NCBI RefSeq assembly: GCF_020171315.1 | Contig: NZ_JAIUZP010000006.1 | Coordinates: forward strand, 1 to 64,000 | Reading direction: 5' to 3' | Length of the DNA: 64,000 nt | Source: Pseudooceanicola nanhaiensis | GTDB taxonomy: Bacteria; Pseudomonadota; Alphaproteobacteria; Rhodobacterales; Rhodobacteraceae | In this document: in pieces, positions 7,834 to 17,150 of the stretch | Layout: every line of letters begins with the position of its first letter | How positions within the stretch are numbered: position 1 is the first letter of the stretch | Position numbers and translations under genes: made by a program | The notes under the pieces: model-generated | The model's input: the letters and a program-made list of their open reading frames with translations, nothing else | What the model was told of the DNA's origin: nothing | The model's database searches: none

Positions 7834-9429
7834 TCAGAGAATGCGTTTCTCCTCAAGCACATCTGGCAGGTCGTTTTCATAGAGAACCACGTCCTGCGCC
7901 CCCAGAGAGAGCCCCCGAACATAGGCCTGCGCCTCGTTCAGCGTCGCCTTGGTGACGATCTCTGCGCGCTGACCTTCTGCCGCACGCTGGAAAGTTGGAA
8001 TGCGATATGGGTTCACGATGACAACGAGATCGCAGGCTTCGCCGCTCAGTTTGCCCAACCGTTCGTGCACAACCGAGTGTTGATCGCCCAGTTCCGCGAC
8101 GCCGGGCGTCACCAGAATGGCCTTGCCACCCTGTTCATCGGCGACATTCCGCAGAACCGAGACCGCGTTGCCGAAGCCGGTTTCGTTGGAATTGTAGGCA
8201 TCGTCAAGAATCAGCGGCCCCGCAAGCGCAGCCTTCTTCTGCAGCCGATGCGGGATCTGCGAGACCTCCGGCGTGGCAAGCGGCAGACGCGCGACGGCCT
8301 CGGGATCGACCAGCGCCACCATGGCCACGGCAAGCGCCGCGTTCATGATGTTGTGCGCCCCCAGAAGCGGCAGATCGAAGGTCAGCTCGGGCTGCCCGTC
8401 CTGAGCGTTGAAGCGCAGCGTGATCCGCCAGAGCGCGCCCACGAGGACGGCCTCGACGATCTGGACGTCCGAGGTCTCGCTTTCCCCCACGACGGTGAAC
8501 TTGCCCGGATGCGCCTCGCGCAGCTTGGCGAAGGGCTCCAGCGCCGCCACCGCCTCGGTCACCACCACGCCCTTGCCATGGGCACAGACATGGGCCGCCA
8601 GCTCGGACTTGGCCTTGGCGGTGTTCTCGAGGCTGCCGAAGCGCTCTGCATGGGCGTGGCCGACGGCGGTGATGATGCCATACTCGGGATGCGCGAAATC
8701 ACACAGCCGCTTGATCGAGCCGATGCCATAGGCACCCATCTCGGCGATGAAGTAGCGATGGCTGAACTGAAGCCGCTGGCGGATGTGCCGGGTCAGCCCC
8801 AGCACCGTGTTGATCGAGCCGCGGCTGTAGAAGACCGGGCCCGAAACCTCCAGCAATTCCGCGAGGATATGCTTCACCGTCGTCTTCCCGAAGGAGCCGG
8901 TGATCCCGATGGTCACCGGCTGCATCCGCGCCAGCTTGGCCGTCGCCTCGTCGATGAAGCCCTGGTTGATCTTCTGCTGCATCGGCGCCAGCACGAGGTT
9001 CGCCAGCACCAGCGCCAGCGGCAGCATCTGGATCACCACGAGCGCCCACCACGGCGAGCACAGGACCGAGAGCGCGGCCACCCCGGCAAGACCCCGGGCC
9101 AGCCAAAGGATGCGGCGTGCGCGTTCGGTCATCGCCAGCGGTTTCTTGAAACGGTACGTCCCCTCGCGCCAGGCGATCAGCGCGATGAGCGCCGCGGCCA
9201 GCAGGATGCCCGCGATGGGCGCCCATGTGCCGATCAGCAGCAGGCTGGCCACGATCGCGAGCGAGGCGCGGATGTCATAGAGGCGGACGCTCAGGATCGC
9301 GTCGGGGAAACGGGTGGCGTCGTATTCCTCCTGCTGGAAATAGGCCAGCAGCGTACGGCTGCGTGTCCAGAGCAGGTAGAGGAACCCGGCAAGGAAGACG
9401 ATCTTGGAGAGGAGGATGAGGACGCTCAT
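7834..9429 (-). CDS. Membrane-anchored MurF-like Mur ligase
   Basis: 531 residues. Residues 1-150 contain about five hydrophobic segments (roughly 4-22, 52-70, 70-87, 108-125, 127-147). A Mur ligase central domain follows from about 165, with ATP-binding GITGSFGKTTVK at 175-186 and conserved GAYGIG and KAKSEL segments, then a C-terminal Mur domain with the MurF-type DDAYNSN at 409-415. The N-terminal domain that binds the UDP-MurNAc substrate in MurF is absent and replaced by membrane helices, a layout reminiscent of PgsB/CapB. Expected chemistry is ATP-dependent amide bond formation on a carboxylate, at the inner membrane. The start codon overlaps the hydrolase stop as ATGA. Normal murF would be in the division cluster elsewhere; function here is unproven. 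Confidence 0.8.
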   Translation of the reverse strand: MSVLILLSKIVFLAGFLYLLWTRSRTLLAYFQQEEYDATRFPDAILSVRLYDIRASLAIVASLLLIGTWAPIAGILLAAALIALIAWREGTYRFKKPLAMTERARRILWLARGLAGVAALSVLCSPWWALVVIQMLPLALVLANLVLAPMQQKINQGFIDEATAKLARMQPVTIGITGSFGKTTVKHILAELLEVSGPVFYSRGSINTVLGLTRHIRQRLQFSHRYFIAEMGAYGIGSIKRLCDFAHPEYGIITAVGHAHAERFGSLENTAKAKSELAAHVCAHGKGVVVTEAVAALEPFAKLREAHPGKFTVVGESETSDVQIVEAVLVGALWRITLRFNAQDGQPELTFDLPLLGAHNIMNAALAVAMVALVDPEAVARLPLATPEVSQIPHRLQKKAALAGPLILDDAYNSNETGFGNAVSVLRNVADEQGGKAILVTPGVAELGDQHSVVHERLGKLSGEACDLVVIVNPYRIPTFQRAAEGQRAEIVTKATLNEAQAYVRGLSLGAQDVVLYENDLPDVLEEKRIL

Positions 9430-10211
9430 TGTGCCGCTCCCTGCCCGCCTTGCGGCGCCATTTGACCGGTCTCCCGCAGCATGTCCTTCACGATGGCCGC
9501 CATCTGGTGGCGCCCGCGGAACAGGACCGAGATATGATCGAGCCCCGGCACGACGGTCAGGCTGGCGCCCGGGATCAGCCGCTGCATCCGCGCGCCAAGC
9601 TCCGGCGGCGTCTCGCTGTCTTCGGCCCCGAAGACCATTGCCGTGGGCGTGGTGATCCGGCCGATGTCGAGGCTCTGATCCTCGTTCACCGTGTTCAGGA
9701 AGATGTCGCGCAGGCCGGTTTCACGGCTGTGCACATAGTCGATGCTGCCGTATTTCTTTTCCAGTTCAATCACTTCCGCTTCGTCCTTTGCGCGCTTCCT
9801 GAGGAAGCGGAACTTCGCCCCGCGCAGGTCGCCGCGCAGCTTCTGCCATTCGCTGCGCCGCCGCGGCACGCCCGCCGGGGCGACCAGAACGAGGCCGGTC
9901 AGCGCCCGCCCGTGGTGCACGCCAAGGCGCAGGCCGATCCGTCCGCCAAGGCTGTGACCGACCCAGAGGAACGGCCGCCCGAGACGCTGCTGCATCTCCT
10001 CGGCGACGAAATCGGCATAATCGGCGGTGCCCCAGCTGGCCTCGGGGCGCGGGCTGGCGCCGAAGCCCGGCAGGTCCAGCAGGTGACAGCGTGCCACGGG
10101 GGCAAGGCTCTCGGCGGCGAGGATGAAATCCGCATGGGTCCGGTCCCAGCCATGGGCCATGACCACGTCCGGCAACCCGGCGTCTCCGATCGTCGTAGAA
10201 TGCATCTGCAT
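9426..10211 (-). CDS. Alpha/beta hydrolase coupled to the Mur-like ligase
   Basis: 261 residues of the alpha/beta-hydrolase fold: oxyanion region MAHGWD, LDLPGFGAS, nucleophile elbow GHSLGG with Ser87, an acidic residue in GAEDSETPPE and a histidine in GLDHISVL complete a plausible triad. A basic, helical cap segment (RRRSEWQKLRGDLRGAKFRFLRKR) lies between. There is no signal peptide, so it is cytoplasmic. ATG 10211 or the third codon may start it. Its TGA overlaps the next ATG by 4 bp, implying translational coupling and a shared task, perhaps ester or amide cleavage of a carrier-bound peptide; that task is inference. Confidence 0.8.
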   Translation of the reverse strand: MQMHSTTIGDAGLPDVVMAHGWDRTHADFILAAESLAPVARCHLLDLPGFGASPRPEASWGTADYADFVAEEMQQRLGRPFLWVGHSLGGRIGLRLGVHHGRALTGLVLVAPAGVPRRRSEWQKLRGDLRGAKFRFLRKRAKDEAEVIELEKKYGSIDYVHSRETGLRDIFLNTVNEDQSLDIGRITTPTAMVFGAEDSETPPELGARMQRLIPGASLTVVPGLDHISVLFRGRHQMAAIVKDMLRETGQMAPQGGQGAAQ

Positions 10212-10466
10212 GGCTTCGCCTGTGCCCTCTTTCTCGCCCGTGTGGCAGCCTGGCCCCGCACGCGGAAACCCGCGCGGGCCACAGCGCCTTGGGGCCCGTG
10301 CCTGTCACCCCGCCATATCATGTATGGTCCGGCAGCCTCAATTGCGCTAGAAGCAAAAAAGGCCGGACAGGCCGCCGCTTGCCCATCGCCGCGCCCCGCG
10401 CGGTCCGGGCCCGTGGCGCCACGGGACCGGCAGGAACGACCCAGAAGAAGCCAGAGCAGGCGCAGC
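10212..10466. promoter_or_regulatory. Divergent promoter region of the ligase/hydrolase and Ddl-like genes
   Basis: 255 bp between two divergent genes of one apparent pathway. Promoters for both directions must lie here. No operator could be picked out with confidence. Confidence 0.4.
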
Positions 10467-11612
10467 ATGGACCAGAAATTCCGCATCGCCGTGATCTTCG
10501 GCGGCCCCAGCCCCGAACACGACGTCAGCGTGATCAGCGCGCAGCAGCTGATGGATGCCGTGGACACCCGGAAATACGAGGTGATCCCCGTGCACCTGGG
10601 CTTTGACACCGTGTTCCGCACCGGGGCCTCCCTGCGCGATGTGCGCCGCTACCGGCCGCTGCCGCCGGGCCTGCGCGAGGTGACCTTCGCCTGGGGCGAC
10701 GCCGGGCCCGAGATGCGCGGCACCGGCGGTCAGCCGCCGATCCGCTTCGACTGCGCCCTGCCCGTCTTCCACGGCTTTGGCGAGGATGGCCGCATCCAGG
10801 GTCACTTCGAACTGCTGGGCATTCCGGTCACCGGCTTCTCGGCTACCCATTCCGGGGTCGCCATGCGCAAGGACCTGACCAAGACCGTCGTGGCCGCCGC
10901 CGGGGTGAACGTGGTGGATCAGGTCGTGGTGCGGCGCGGGGCCGAGGGGGCCAGCGACTGGCACGCCGAGGTGCTCGCCTCCTTCGGTCTGCCCGCGATC
11001 GTGAAGCCCGCCTCGCTCGGCTCCTCCATCGGCGTGGGCCTTGCCAAGACGCCCGAGGAGCTGACCCATCTGACGGCCTCCGTCCTGCGGCAGGACACGG
11101 TCGCGGTGATCGAACCGCAGGTGCAGAACCTGCAGGAATACAACGTTGCCGTGGCCAAGGTCGGCGGCGAGCTCATCTGCTCCGCCATCGAGCGGCCCAA
11201 GAGCGGTGAGGAACTGCTCGACTACAAGACGAAGTACCTCTCCTCCAACGGCGGCGCCAAGGGCGCGCTGCCCTCGGAAGGGATGCTCTCGCTCACCCGC
11301 GACATCAACCCCGAGATGCCGCCCGAGATGGAGGCCAAGGTCCTCGATCAGGCCAAGGCGGTCTTCACCGCGCTCGGCGCGCGCGGCGCGCCCCGTCTCG
11401 ATTTCATGTGCGACAGCAAGACCGGCGAGATCTGGTTCAACGAGATCAACCCGATCCCCGGCTCCTACGGCTTCTTCCTCTGGGAGGCCTCGCGCCGCAA
11501 CCACCTGCTGTTCCCGGAACTGGTCGACCACCTCGTGCAGGAGGCGCTCGGCGCCGCGCCCAAACCCTTCGACGATCCCGTCCCGCAAGACGCCTACCTG
11601 CTCCCGCGCTGA
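10467..11612 (+). CDS. D-alanine--D-alanine ligase-like ATP-grasp enzyme
   Basis: 381 residues from ATG 10467 (the frame is open far upstream, but MDQKFRIAVIFGG matches the family N-terminus). Ddl features in order: GGPSPEHDVSVISA, LPVFHGFGEDGRIQG with HFELLGIPVTG, the ATP-binding KPASLGSSIGVG, an acidic/lysine loop, and FNEINPIPGSYGF near the C-terminus. In canonical Ddl the last motif reads close to EVNTLPGFT, and the residues after Pro-Gly position the second amino acid; here they are Ser-Tyr, so the second substrate may not be D-alanine. It also carries an unusual insertion around RRYRPLPPG. Divergent from the Mur-like ligase, it would supply a dipeptide or related product to it. Confidence 0.8.
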   Translation: MDQKFRIAVIFGGPSPEHDVSVISAQQLMDAVDTRKYEVIPVHLGFDTVFRTGASLRDVRRYRPLPPGLREVTFAWGDAGPEMRGTGGQPPIRFDCALPVFHGFGEDGRIQGHFELLGIPVTGFSATHSGVAMRKDLTKTVVAAAGVNVVDQVVVRRGAEGASDWHAEVLASFGLPAIVKPASLGSSIGVGLAKTPEELTHLTASVLRQDTVAVIEPQVQNLQEYNVAVAKVGGELICSAIERPKSGEELLDYKTKYLSSNGGAKGALPSEGMLSLTRDINPEMPPEMEAKVLDQAKAVFTALGARGAPRLDFMCDSKTGEIWFNEINPIPGSYGFFLWEASRRNHLLFPELVDHLVQEALGAAPKPFDDPVPQDAYLLPR

Positions 11613-11731
11613 GCTTTCATCTTTACCGAAATACTCACCTGCCCCCGGCGCCGCACACGCCCCGGGGGTTGGTTGCCACGACCTTGCACAGCGCCCTCGG
11701 CCCCGAAGGCGACCTGTCGGGCAGCGCCCCC

Positions 11732-11878
11732 AAAATCCTTCGAAGAATTTTGCCAAGAATTTTCGAAAATTCTTGGGCGCGCCGCTCACTGGCAGCGCGC
11801 CCTCCGAACGGTCAACCGACCCAACCGCCCTGCCCGGAAAATTCGAATTTTCCGGACCGTTTTCTGAAAAGAAAACGG
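11732..11878. repeat. Intergenic mosaic of four palindromes (copy 1)
   Basis: The 316-bp gap after the Ddl-like gene holds four successive inverted repeats: A at 11732-11751 (imperfect, centred on TTCGAA), B at 11753-11776 (24 bp, centred on TTCGAA), C at 11834-11855 (22 bp, ends CCGG) and D at 11857-11878 (arms CCGTTTTCT and AGAAAACGG). The same four occur at 57227-57374, where D and C are in inverted order. A further motif at 11616-11640, reading GAGTATTTCGGTAAAGA on the minus strand, resembles a sequence common between Rhodobacterales genes. Confidence 0.75.
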
Positions 11879-11898
11879 GCAGAGCCGCGCCCTGCCCG
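11866..11898 (-). terminator. Rho-independent terminator of the pst-phoU-phoB operon
   Basis: On the minus strand a stem CGGGCAG/CTGCCCG (11876-11898, GC-rich interior) is followed by a T-rich run, TTTTCTTTTC. It lies 30 bp after the phoB stop. Confidence 0.75.
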
Positions 11899-11928
11899 TT
11901 CCCCTGATCTGTACCGAAACCCTTGAGG

Positions 11929-12615
11929 TCAGCCGAGCGCGTAGCCCGCGCCGCGCACCGTGCGCAGCGGATCGGCGCCTCCGAACTGGCACAGCGCCTT
12001 GCGCAGGCGGCCGATGTGCACGTCCACGGTGCGGGTGTCGACATAGATGTCGCGGCCCCAGACCCGGTCCAGCAGCTGCTCACGCGACCAGACCCGGCCC
12101 GGCTTCTCCATGAAGGTGGAGAGCAGGCGGAACTCGGTCGGGCCCAGCTTCAGCTGGTTGTCCGCGCGGGTCACCCGGTGGGTGTCGGCGTCGAGCACGA
12201 TATCCTCGAACTCCAGCCGTTCACCGACCGAGGCAGGCCGCGTCCGGCGCAGCTGCGCACGCACCCGCGCCATCAGCTCGATCACCGAATAGGGTTTCAC
12301 CACGTAGTCGTCGGCACCCGTTTCGAGGCCGCGCACGCGGTCCACCTCTTCCGACCGGGCCGAGAGCATGATGATCGGCACGCCGCGGGTGTCGGACCGC
12401 ATCTTGAGTTGGCGGCAGACCTCGATCCCCGAAACATTGGGCAGCATCCAGTCGAGGACGATCACGTCGGGCGCGCCTTCCTCCACCAGCAGCAGGGCCT
12501 CTTCGCCGTTCTCGGCGCGCTGCACCCGGAAGCCCTCGGCCTCCAGGTTGTAGGACAGGACCTCGCGCTGCGCGGCCTCGTCCTCGACCACCAGAACTGT
12601 CGGCTGGTCACTCAT
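11929..12615 (-). CDS. phoB: Phosphate regulon response regulator PhoB
   Basis: 228 residues. N-terminal receiver with acidic pair ED at 11-12, phosphorylation site Asp55 in VIVLDWMLPNVSG and the lysine in DDYVVKPYS; C-terminal winged-helix DNA-binding domain (GPTEFRLLSTFMEKPG, RTVDVHIGRLRKAL). Phosphorylated by PhoR, it binds Pho boxes such as the one before pstS. It is last in the pst operon, two bases after phoU, and thus feeds back on its own expression. Length and motifs are normal. Confidence 0.95.
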   Translation of the reverse strand: MSDQPTVLVVEDEAAQREVLSYNLEAEGFRVQRAENGEEALLLVEEGAPDVIVLDWMLPNVSGIEVCRQLKMRSDTRGVPIIMLSARSEEVDRVRGLETGADDYVVKPYSVIELMARVRAQLRRTRPASVGERLEFEDIVLDADTHRVTRADNQLKLGPTEFRLLSTFMEKPGRVWSREQLLDRVWGRDIYVDTRTVDVHIGRLRKALCQFGGADPLRTVRGAGYALG

Positions 12616-12617
12616 CG

Positions 12618-13370
12618 TCAGGCGTCCTTGCTTTTTTCCACGTAGGAGCCTTCGGGCGCCACGCCGAGGTCCGTGGAGGTCTTGTCTTGTTTCGGCCGCT
12701 TCTCATCGGGCGTCTCGCCGGTGACGAGGTAGACCACCTGCTCCGCGATCGAGGTCGCGTGGTCGCCCATGCGCTCGTTGTTCTTGGCGATGAAATGCAG
12801 GTGCATGCAGGCCGTGATGTTGCGCGGGTCTTCCATCATGAAGGTCAGGAATTCGCGGAACAGCGCGTTGTACATCTGGTCGATTTCCAGATCGCGCTGG
12901 ATCACGTCCTCGGCGAGCGCCACGTCGCGGCGGATGTAGGCATCCAGCGCATCCTGCAGCTGACGCTCCACTTCGCGGGCCATGCGGCGCAGCGAGGAAT
13001 GCGAGCCCGGGATCGGCGACATCTGCACCAGCACGCCGGTCCGCTTGGCCATGTTCTTGGCGTAGTCGCCGATGCGTTCGAGGTTCGCGGAGATCTTCAT
13101 CACCGAGAGCACGACGCGCAGGTCGCTGGCGGTCGGCGCGCGCAGCGCGATCAGCCGGGCGGCGTCCTCGTTGATCATCTCTTCCAGCTCGTCGATCGCC
13201 GCGTCGCCCTTGCGGACCTTGTCGGCCAGTTCCTCGTCGCGCGCGTCCAGCGATTGCGAGGCGTCGAGGATGGCGGCCTCCACGAGGCCGCCCATCTTCA
13301 TGATCTTCGCCTGGATCGCTTCGAGGTCGCGGTCGAAGGCGCTGGCGATATGTTGCTTTTGCTCAGTCAT
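12618..13370 (-). CDS. phoU: Phosphate transport/signalling regulator PhoU
   Basis: 250 residues, all-helical, with two repeats each bearing a PhoU metal-binding motif (an early RIGDYAKNMAKR and a later ERMGDHATSIAEQ). PhoU links the Pst transporter to PhoR and keeps the regulon off when phosphate is plentiful. It lies between pstB (21-bp gap) and phoB. The C-terminal tail after residue 215 is charged and of low complexity. Confidence 0.95.
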   Translation of the reverse strand: MTEQKQHIASAFDRDLEAIQAKIMKMGGLVEAAILDASQSLDARDEELADKVRKGDAAIDELEEMINEDAARLIALRAPTASDLRVVLSVMKISANLERIGDYAKNMAKRTGVLVQMSPIPGSHSSLRRMAREVERQLQDALDAYIRRDVALAEDVIQRDLEIDQMYNALFREFLTFMMEDPRNITACMHLHFIAKNNERMGDHATSIAEQVVYLVTGETPDEKRPKQDKTSTDLGVAPEGSYVEKSKDA

Positions 13371-13391
13371 GTTGGTCTCCCAGAACCCGGA

Positions 13392-14192
<801 letters not shown>

Positions 14193-14201
14193 GTCCCTAT
14201 C

Positions 14202-15563
14202 TTACCACCGGCGTTCGAAGCGGCGGCGCAGGAGGATGGCGATAATGTTCATCGTCATCAGGAAGACCAGCAGGATGATGATCCCGCCCCAGGCGCGTTC
14301 ATAATAGGCAGGGTCGGCACGCTTGGCCCATTCGTAGATCTGGGCGGGCATGGCCGAGTTCGGCGAGAGGAAGCCGGCGGCCACGCCGTCGGGCATGTTG
14401 GAGGCGATGAAGCCCACCATGCCGATCAGCAGCAGCGGCGCGGTTTCGCCAAGCGCCTGCGCGAGGCCGAGGATGGTCCCGGTCAGGATGCCCGGCATGG
14501 CCAGCGGCAGCACGTGGTGGAACACCGACTGCATCTTGGAGGCGCCGACGCCGAGGGCCGCATCGCGGATCGAGGGCGGCACCGCCTTCAGCGAGGCGCG
14601 GGTCGAGATGATGATCGTCGGCAGCGTCATCAGCGTCAGCACGAGGCCCCCCACCAGCGGCGCCGACATCGGAAGATGGGCGAACTGGATGAAGACCGCG
14701 AGGCCGAGGATACCGAAGACGATGGAAGGCACGGCCGCGAGGTTCGAGATGTTCACCTCGATCAGGTCGGTCCAGCGGTTCTTGGGCGCGAATTCCTCAA
14801 GGTAGATCGAGGCGGCCACGCCGATCGGCAGCGACAGGACGAGGACCACGATCATCATGAAGAGAGAGCCCACCATCGAGACACCCAGGCCGGCCTGTTC
14901 CGGACGGCTTTCCGAGGCGTCCGAGCCGAAGATGAAGGCCCAGTTGAAGCTCCGCTCCAGCGCCCCCAGATCGTGGAGTTGATCCACGATATCAAGGTGT
15001 TCCGCATCGAGGTTCTTGTCGCGGGCGAGGCTTTCGCGGGTCACGCGGCCCTTCATGTAACCGTCGACGCGGCTCGAGGCGAGCAGCTTGAAGTCGACGG
15101 TCTGGCCGATCAGGTCCGGGTTCGCCAGCACGGTGTCGCGCACCTGTGCCGCCGCCGAGGAGGAGACCATGTCGCGCAGCTTGGCGGGCTTGGCGAAGGG
15201 CATCTCGATTCCGTTCTCTTCAAGCGTCTTGACCAGCGCGTCATCCAGCAGCGGCGCATAGCCGAAGGTGGTGACCTTGCGCATCACGTCAGGGTCACGG
15301 ACGCCGGATTTGTCGAGCTTGTCCTCGGGTAGGTAGATCGGCACCGTGACGAAGGTCTGGGTGAAGGCCGGGACCCCGTTGCGCACGATGGAGACCAGCA
15401 GCAGGATCAGGAAGATCACGCCTATCCCGACGGCGGCCATGCCGTAGAACTTGAAGCGGGCCTCGGCGGCGTTGCGGCGCTTGGTGCGGGCGTCCTGCTC
15501 CAGCAGGGACCCACTCTTGGCGGGACGGCCCTCGGCACCGGGTTGCACGGTTGCGTCGGTCAT
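14202..15563 (-). CDS. pstA: Phosphate ABC transporter permease PstA (long form with DUF3333-type N-terminus)
   Basis: 453 residues, longer than enterobacterial PstA (about 300). One membrane segment near residues 43-65 is followed by a large extracytoplasmic domain (about 70-215) of the DUF3333 type known from alphaproteobacteria; the permease domain with the EAA-type loop (RDAALGVGASKMQSVFHHVLP) occupies the C-terminal half. Its ATG overlaps the pstC stop as ATGA. Confidence 0.95.
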   Translation of the reverse strand: MTDATVQPGAEGRPAKSGSLLEQDARTKRRNAAEARFKFYGMAAVGIGVIFLILLLVSIVRNGVPAFTQTFVTVPIYLPEDKLDKSGVRDPDVMRKVTTFGYAPLLDDALVKTLEENGIEMPFAKPAKLRDMVSSSAAAQVRDTVLANPDLIGQTVDFKLLASSRVDGYMKGRVTRESLARDKNLDAEHLDIVDQLHDLGALERSFNWAFIFGSDASESRPEQAGLGVSMVGSLFMMIVVLVLSLPIGVAASIYLEEFAPKNRWTDLIEVNISNLAAVPSIVFGILGLAVFIQFAHLPMSAPLVGGLVLTLMTLPTIIISTRASLKAVPPSIRDAALGVGASKMQSVFHHVLPLAMPGILTGTILGLAQALGETAPLLLIGMVGFIASNMPDGVAAGFLSPNSAMPAQIYEWAKRADPAYYERAWGGIIILLVFLMTMNIIAILLRRRFERRW

Positions 15564-17032
15564 TCGTATTGCTCCCGGTACTTGCGCACGATGTAGAGCG
15601 CGAAGATGTTCAGACCCAGCGTGATGACGAAGAGCGTCATGCCGAGGGCGAAGGCCACCAGTGCCTCGGGCGAGGCGAAGTCCGCGTCGCCGGTCAGCTG
15701 GCTGACGATCTTGGCGGTGACGGTGGTCATGGCTTCGAAGGGGTTGAGCGAGAGCCGGGCCGCGGCCCCTGCCCCCATGACGACGATCATCGTCTCGCCG
15801 ATGGCCCGCGAGGCCGCCAGCAGCACGGCGCCCACGATCCCCGGCAGCGCCGCCGGCAGGACCACCTGCTTGACGGTTTCCGACTTGGTCGCGCCAAGGC
15901 CCAGCGAACCGTCGCGCATGGCCTGCGGCACGGCGTTGATGATGTCATCGGACAGCGAGGACACGAAGGGGATCAGCATGATGCCCATGACGAGGCCCGC
16001 GGTCATGACGGCGGTGCCGCCGCTCATCCAGCCGAGGCCGAGCGCGCCTTCGTTGCCGAAGACATTCACCAGCATCGGGCCCACGGTGACGAGCGCGAAG
16101 AGACCGTAGACGATGGTCGGGATGCCCGCGAGGACCTCCAGCATCGGCTTGGCCACGGCGCGAATCTTGGGGCCTGCGTACTCCGACAGGTAGACCGCCG
16201 CGAAGAGCCCGATCGGCACCGCCACGGCAAGTGCGATGATCGAGATGTAGAAGGTGCCCCAGAAGAGCGGCAGGATGCCCAGTTCCGAGCCGCCGCCGAA
16301 AGAGGGCGCCCAGGTGGTGCCGAAGAAGAACTCCGACGCAGGGTAGAGCTTGAAGAACTCGATCGTGTTGAAGATCAGCGAGAGCACGATGCCAAGCGTG
16401 GTCAGGATCGCGATCGAGGCCGCCGCGATCAGCAGGCCCAGCGTCGCCTTCTCCACGCTGTTGCGGGCGCGGAAATCCGGTGCGGTGCGGCTCAGCGCCC
16501 AGCCGAGGCCGCCAAGGGCCAGCAGCAGGACGATGACGGTGCGCACCATGTTGCCCGTCGCGGTCGAAGCGCGGTAGGCCTGCGCGGCCTCAAGGACAGC
16601 GGGCTGCACGTCCGAACCGATGGCCACGCCGACACCGCCCAGCAGGGCGCGCACGTCGGTGGCCCCCGCGTCGAGCGACATGGCTTCATCCGCCGTCAGC
16701 GCGCCGCGCTCCACCGCGAGGTCGAGGCCATCGGCCACCCGGCGGACATCGGACATCACCAGGCTCAGCTCACCGGCGGTGGTGTAGCTGGTGTCGGGGA
16801 TCATCGACTTGACCGAGGTGTCGATCAGCATCGGCTGCACGATCAGCCAGACCGCCAGAACCAGCAGCGCGGGCATGAGCGCCCAGATCCCGACGTGGAA
16901 CCCGTAATAATTGGGGAGGGAATGCAGGTGCCGGCTGTCGCCGTCCACCATGGCCAGGGCGCGTTGACGGCCGAGGACGAACCCCAGCACGGCCAGCACC
17001 AGCACGGCGATGAAAATCCAGAGGGCGGGCAT
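15560..17032 (-). CDS. pstC: Phosphate ABC transporter permease PstC (long form)
   Basis: About 490 residues from ATG 17032 (MPALWIFIAVLVLAV, at the first membrane segment); the frame continues to 17101, but the extra stretch crosses the upstream attenuator hairpin, so the shorter start is chosen, though its ribosome binding site is weak. The first 200 residues include three membrane segments and an extracytoplasmic region absent from short PstC forms. The permease core has the EAA loop (RDGSLGLGATKSETVKQVVLP). Works with PstA, PstB and PstS in high-affinity phosphate import. Confidence 0.93.
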   Translation of the reverse strand: MPALWIFIAVLVLAVLGFVLGRQRALAMVDGDSRHLHSLPNYYGFHVGIWALMPALLVLAVWLIVQPMLIDTSVKSMIPDTSYTTAGELSLVMSDVRRVADGLDLAVERGALTADEAMSLDAGATDVRALLGGVGVAIGSDVQPAVLEAAQAYRASTATGNMVRTVIVLLLALGGLGWALSRTAPDFRARNSVEKATLGLLIAAASIAILTTLGIVLSLIFNTIEFFKLYPASEFFFGTTWAPSFGGGSELGILPLFWGTFYISIIALAVAVPIGLFAAVYLSEYAGPKIRAVAKPMLEVLAGIPTIVYGLFALVTVGPMLVNVFGNEGALGLGWMSGGTAVMTAGLVMGIMLIPFVSSLSDDIINAVPQAMRDGSLGLGATKSETVKQVVLPAALPGIVGAVLLAASRAIGETMIVVMGAGAAARLSLNPFEAMTTVTAKIVSQLTGDADFASPEALVAFALGMTLFVITLGLNIFALYIVRKYREQYE

Positions 17033-17095
17033 AATGAACTCACTGACGTCTAAGGAAGTTCGAAAGGCTGGGGCCACTGGCGGCGGCTGGGTCCC

Positions 17096-17136
17096 AAGCA
17101 AAAAGGCGGTGCCCCCGGTTTCCCGGAGGCACCGCC
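17096..17136 (-). terminator. Attenuator-type hairpin between pstS and pstC
   Basis: On the minus strand a 9-bp stem (GGCGGTGCC with GGCACCGCC, at 17105-17136) is followed by TTTTTGCT. It lies about 15 bp after the pstS stop and before pstC. Such a terminator lets PstS be made in excess over the permease. Confidence 0.8.
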
Positions 17137-17150
17137 CTCATAGGCGTCGA

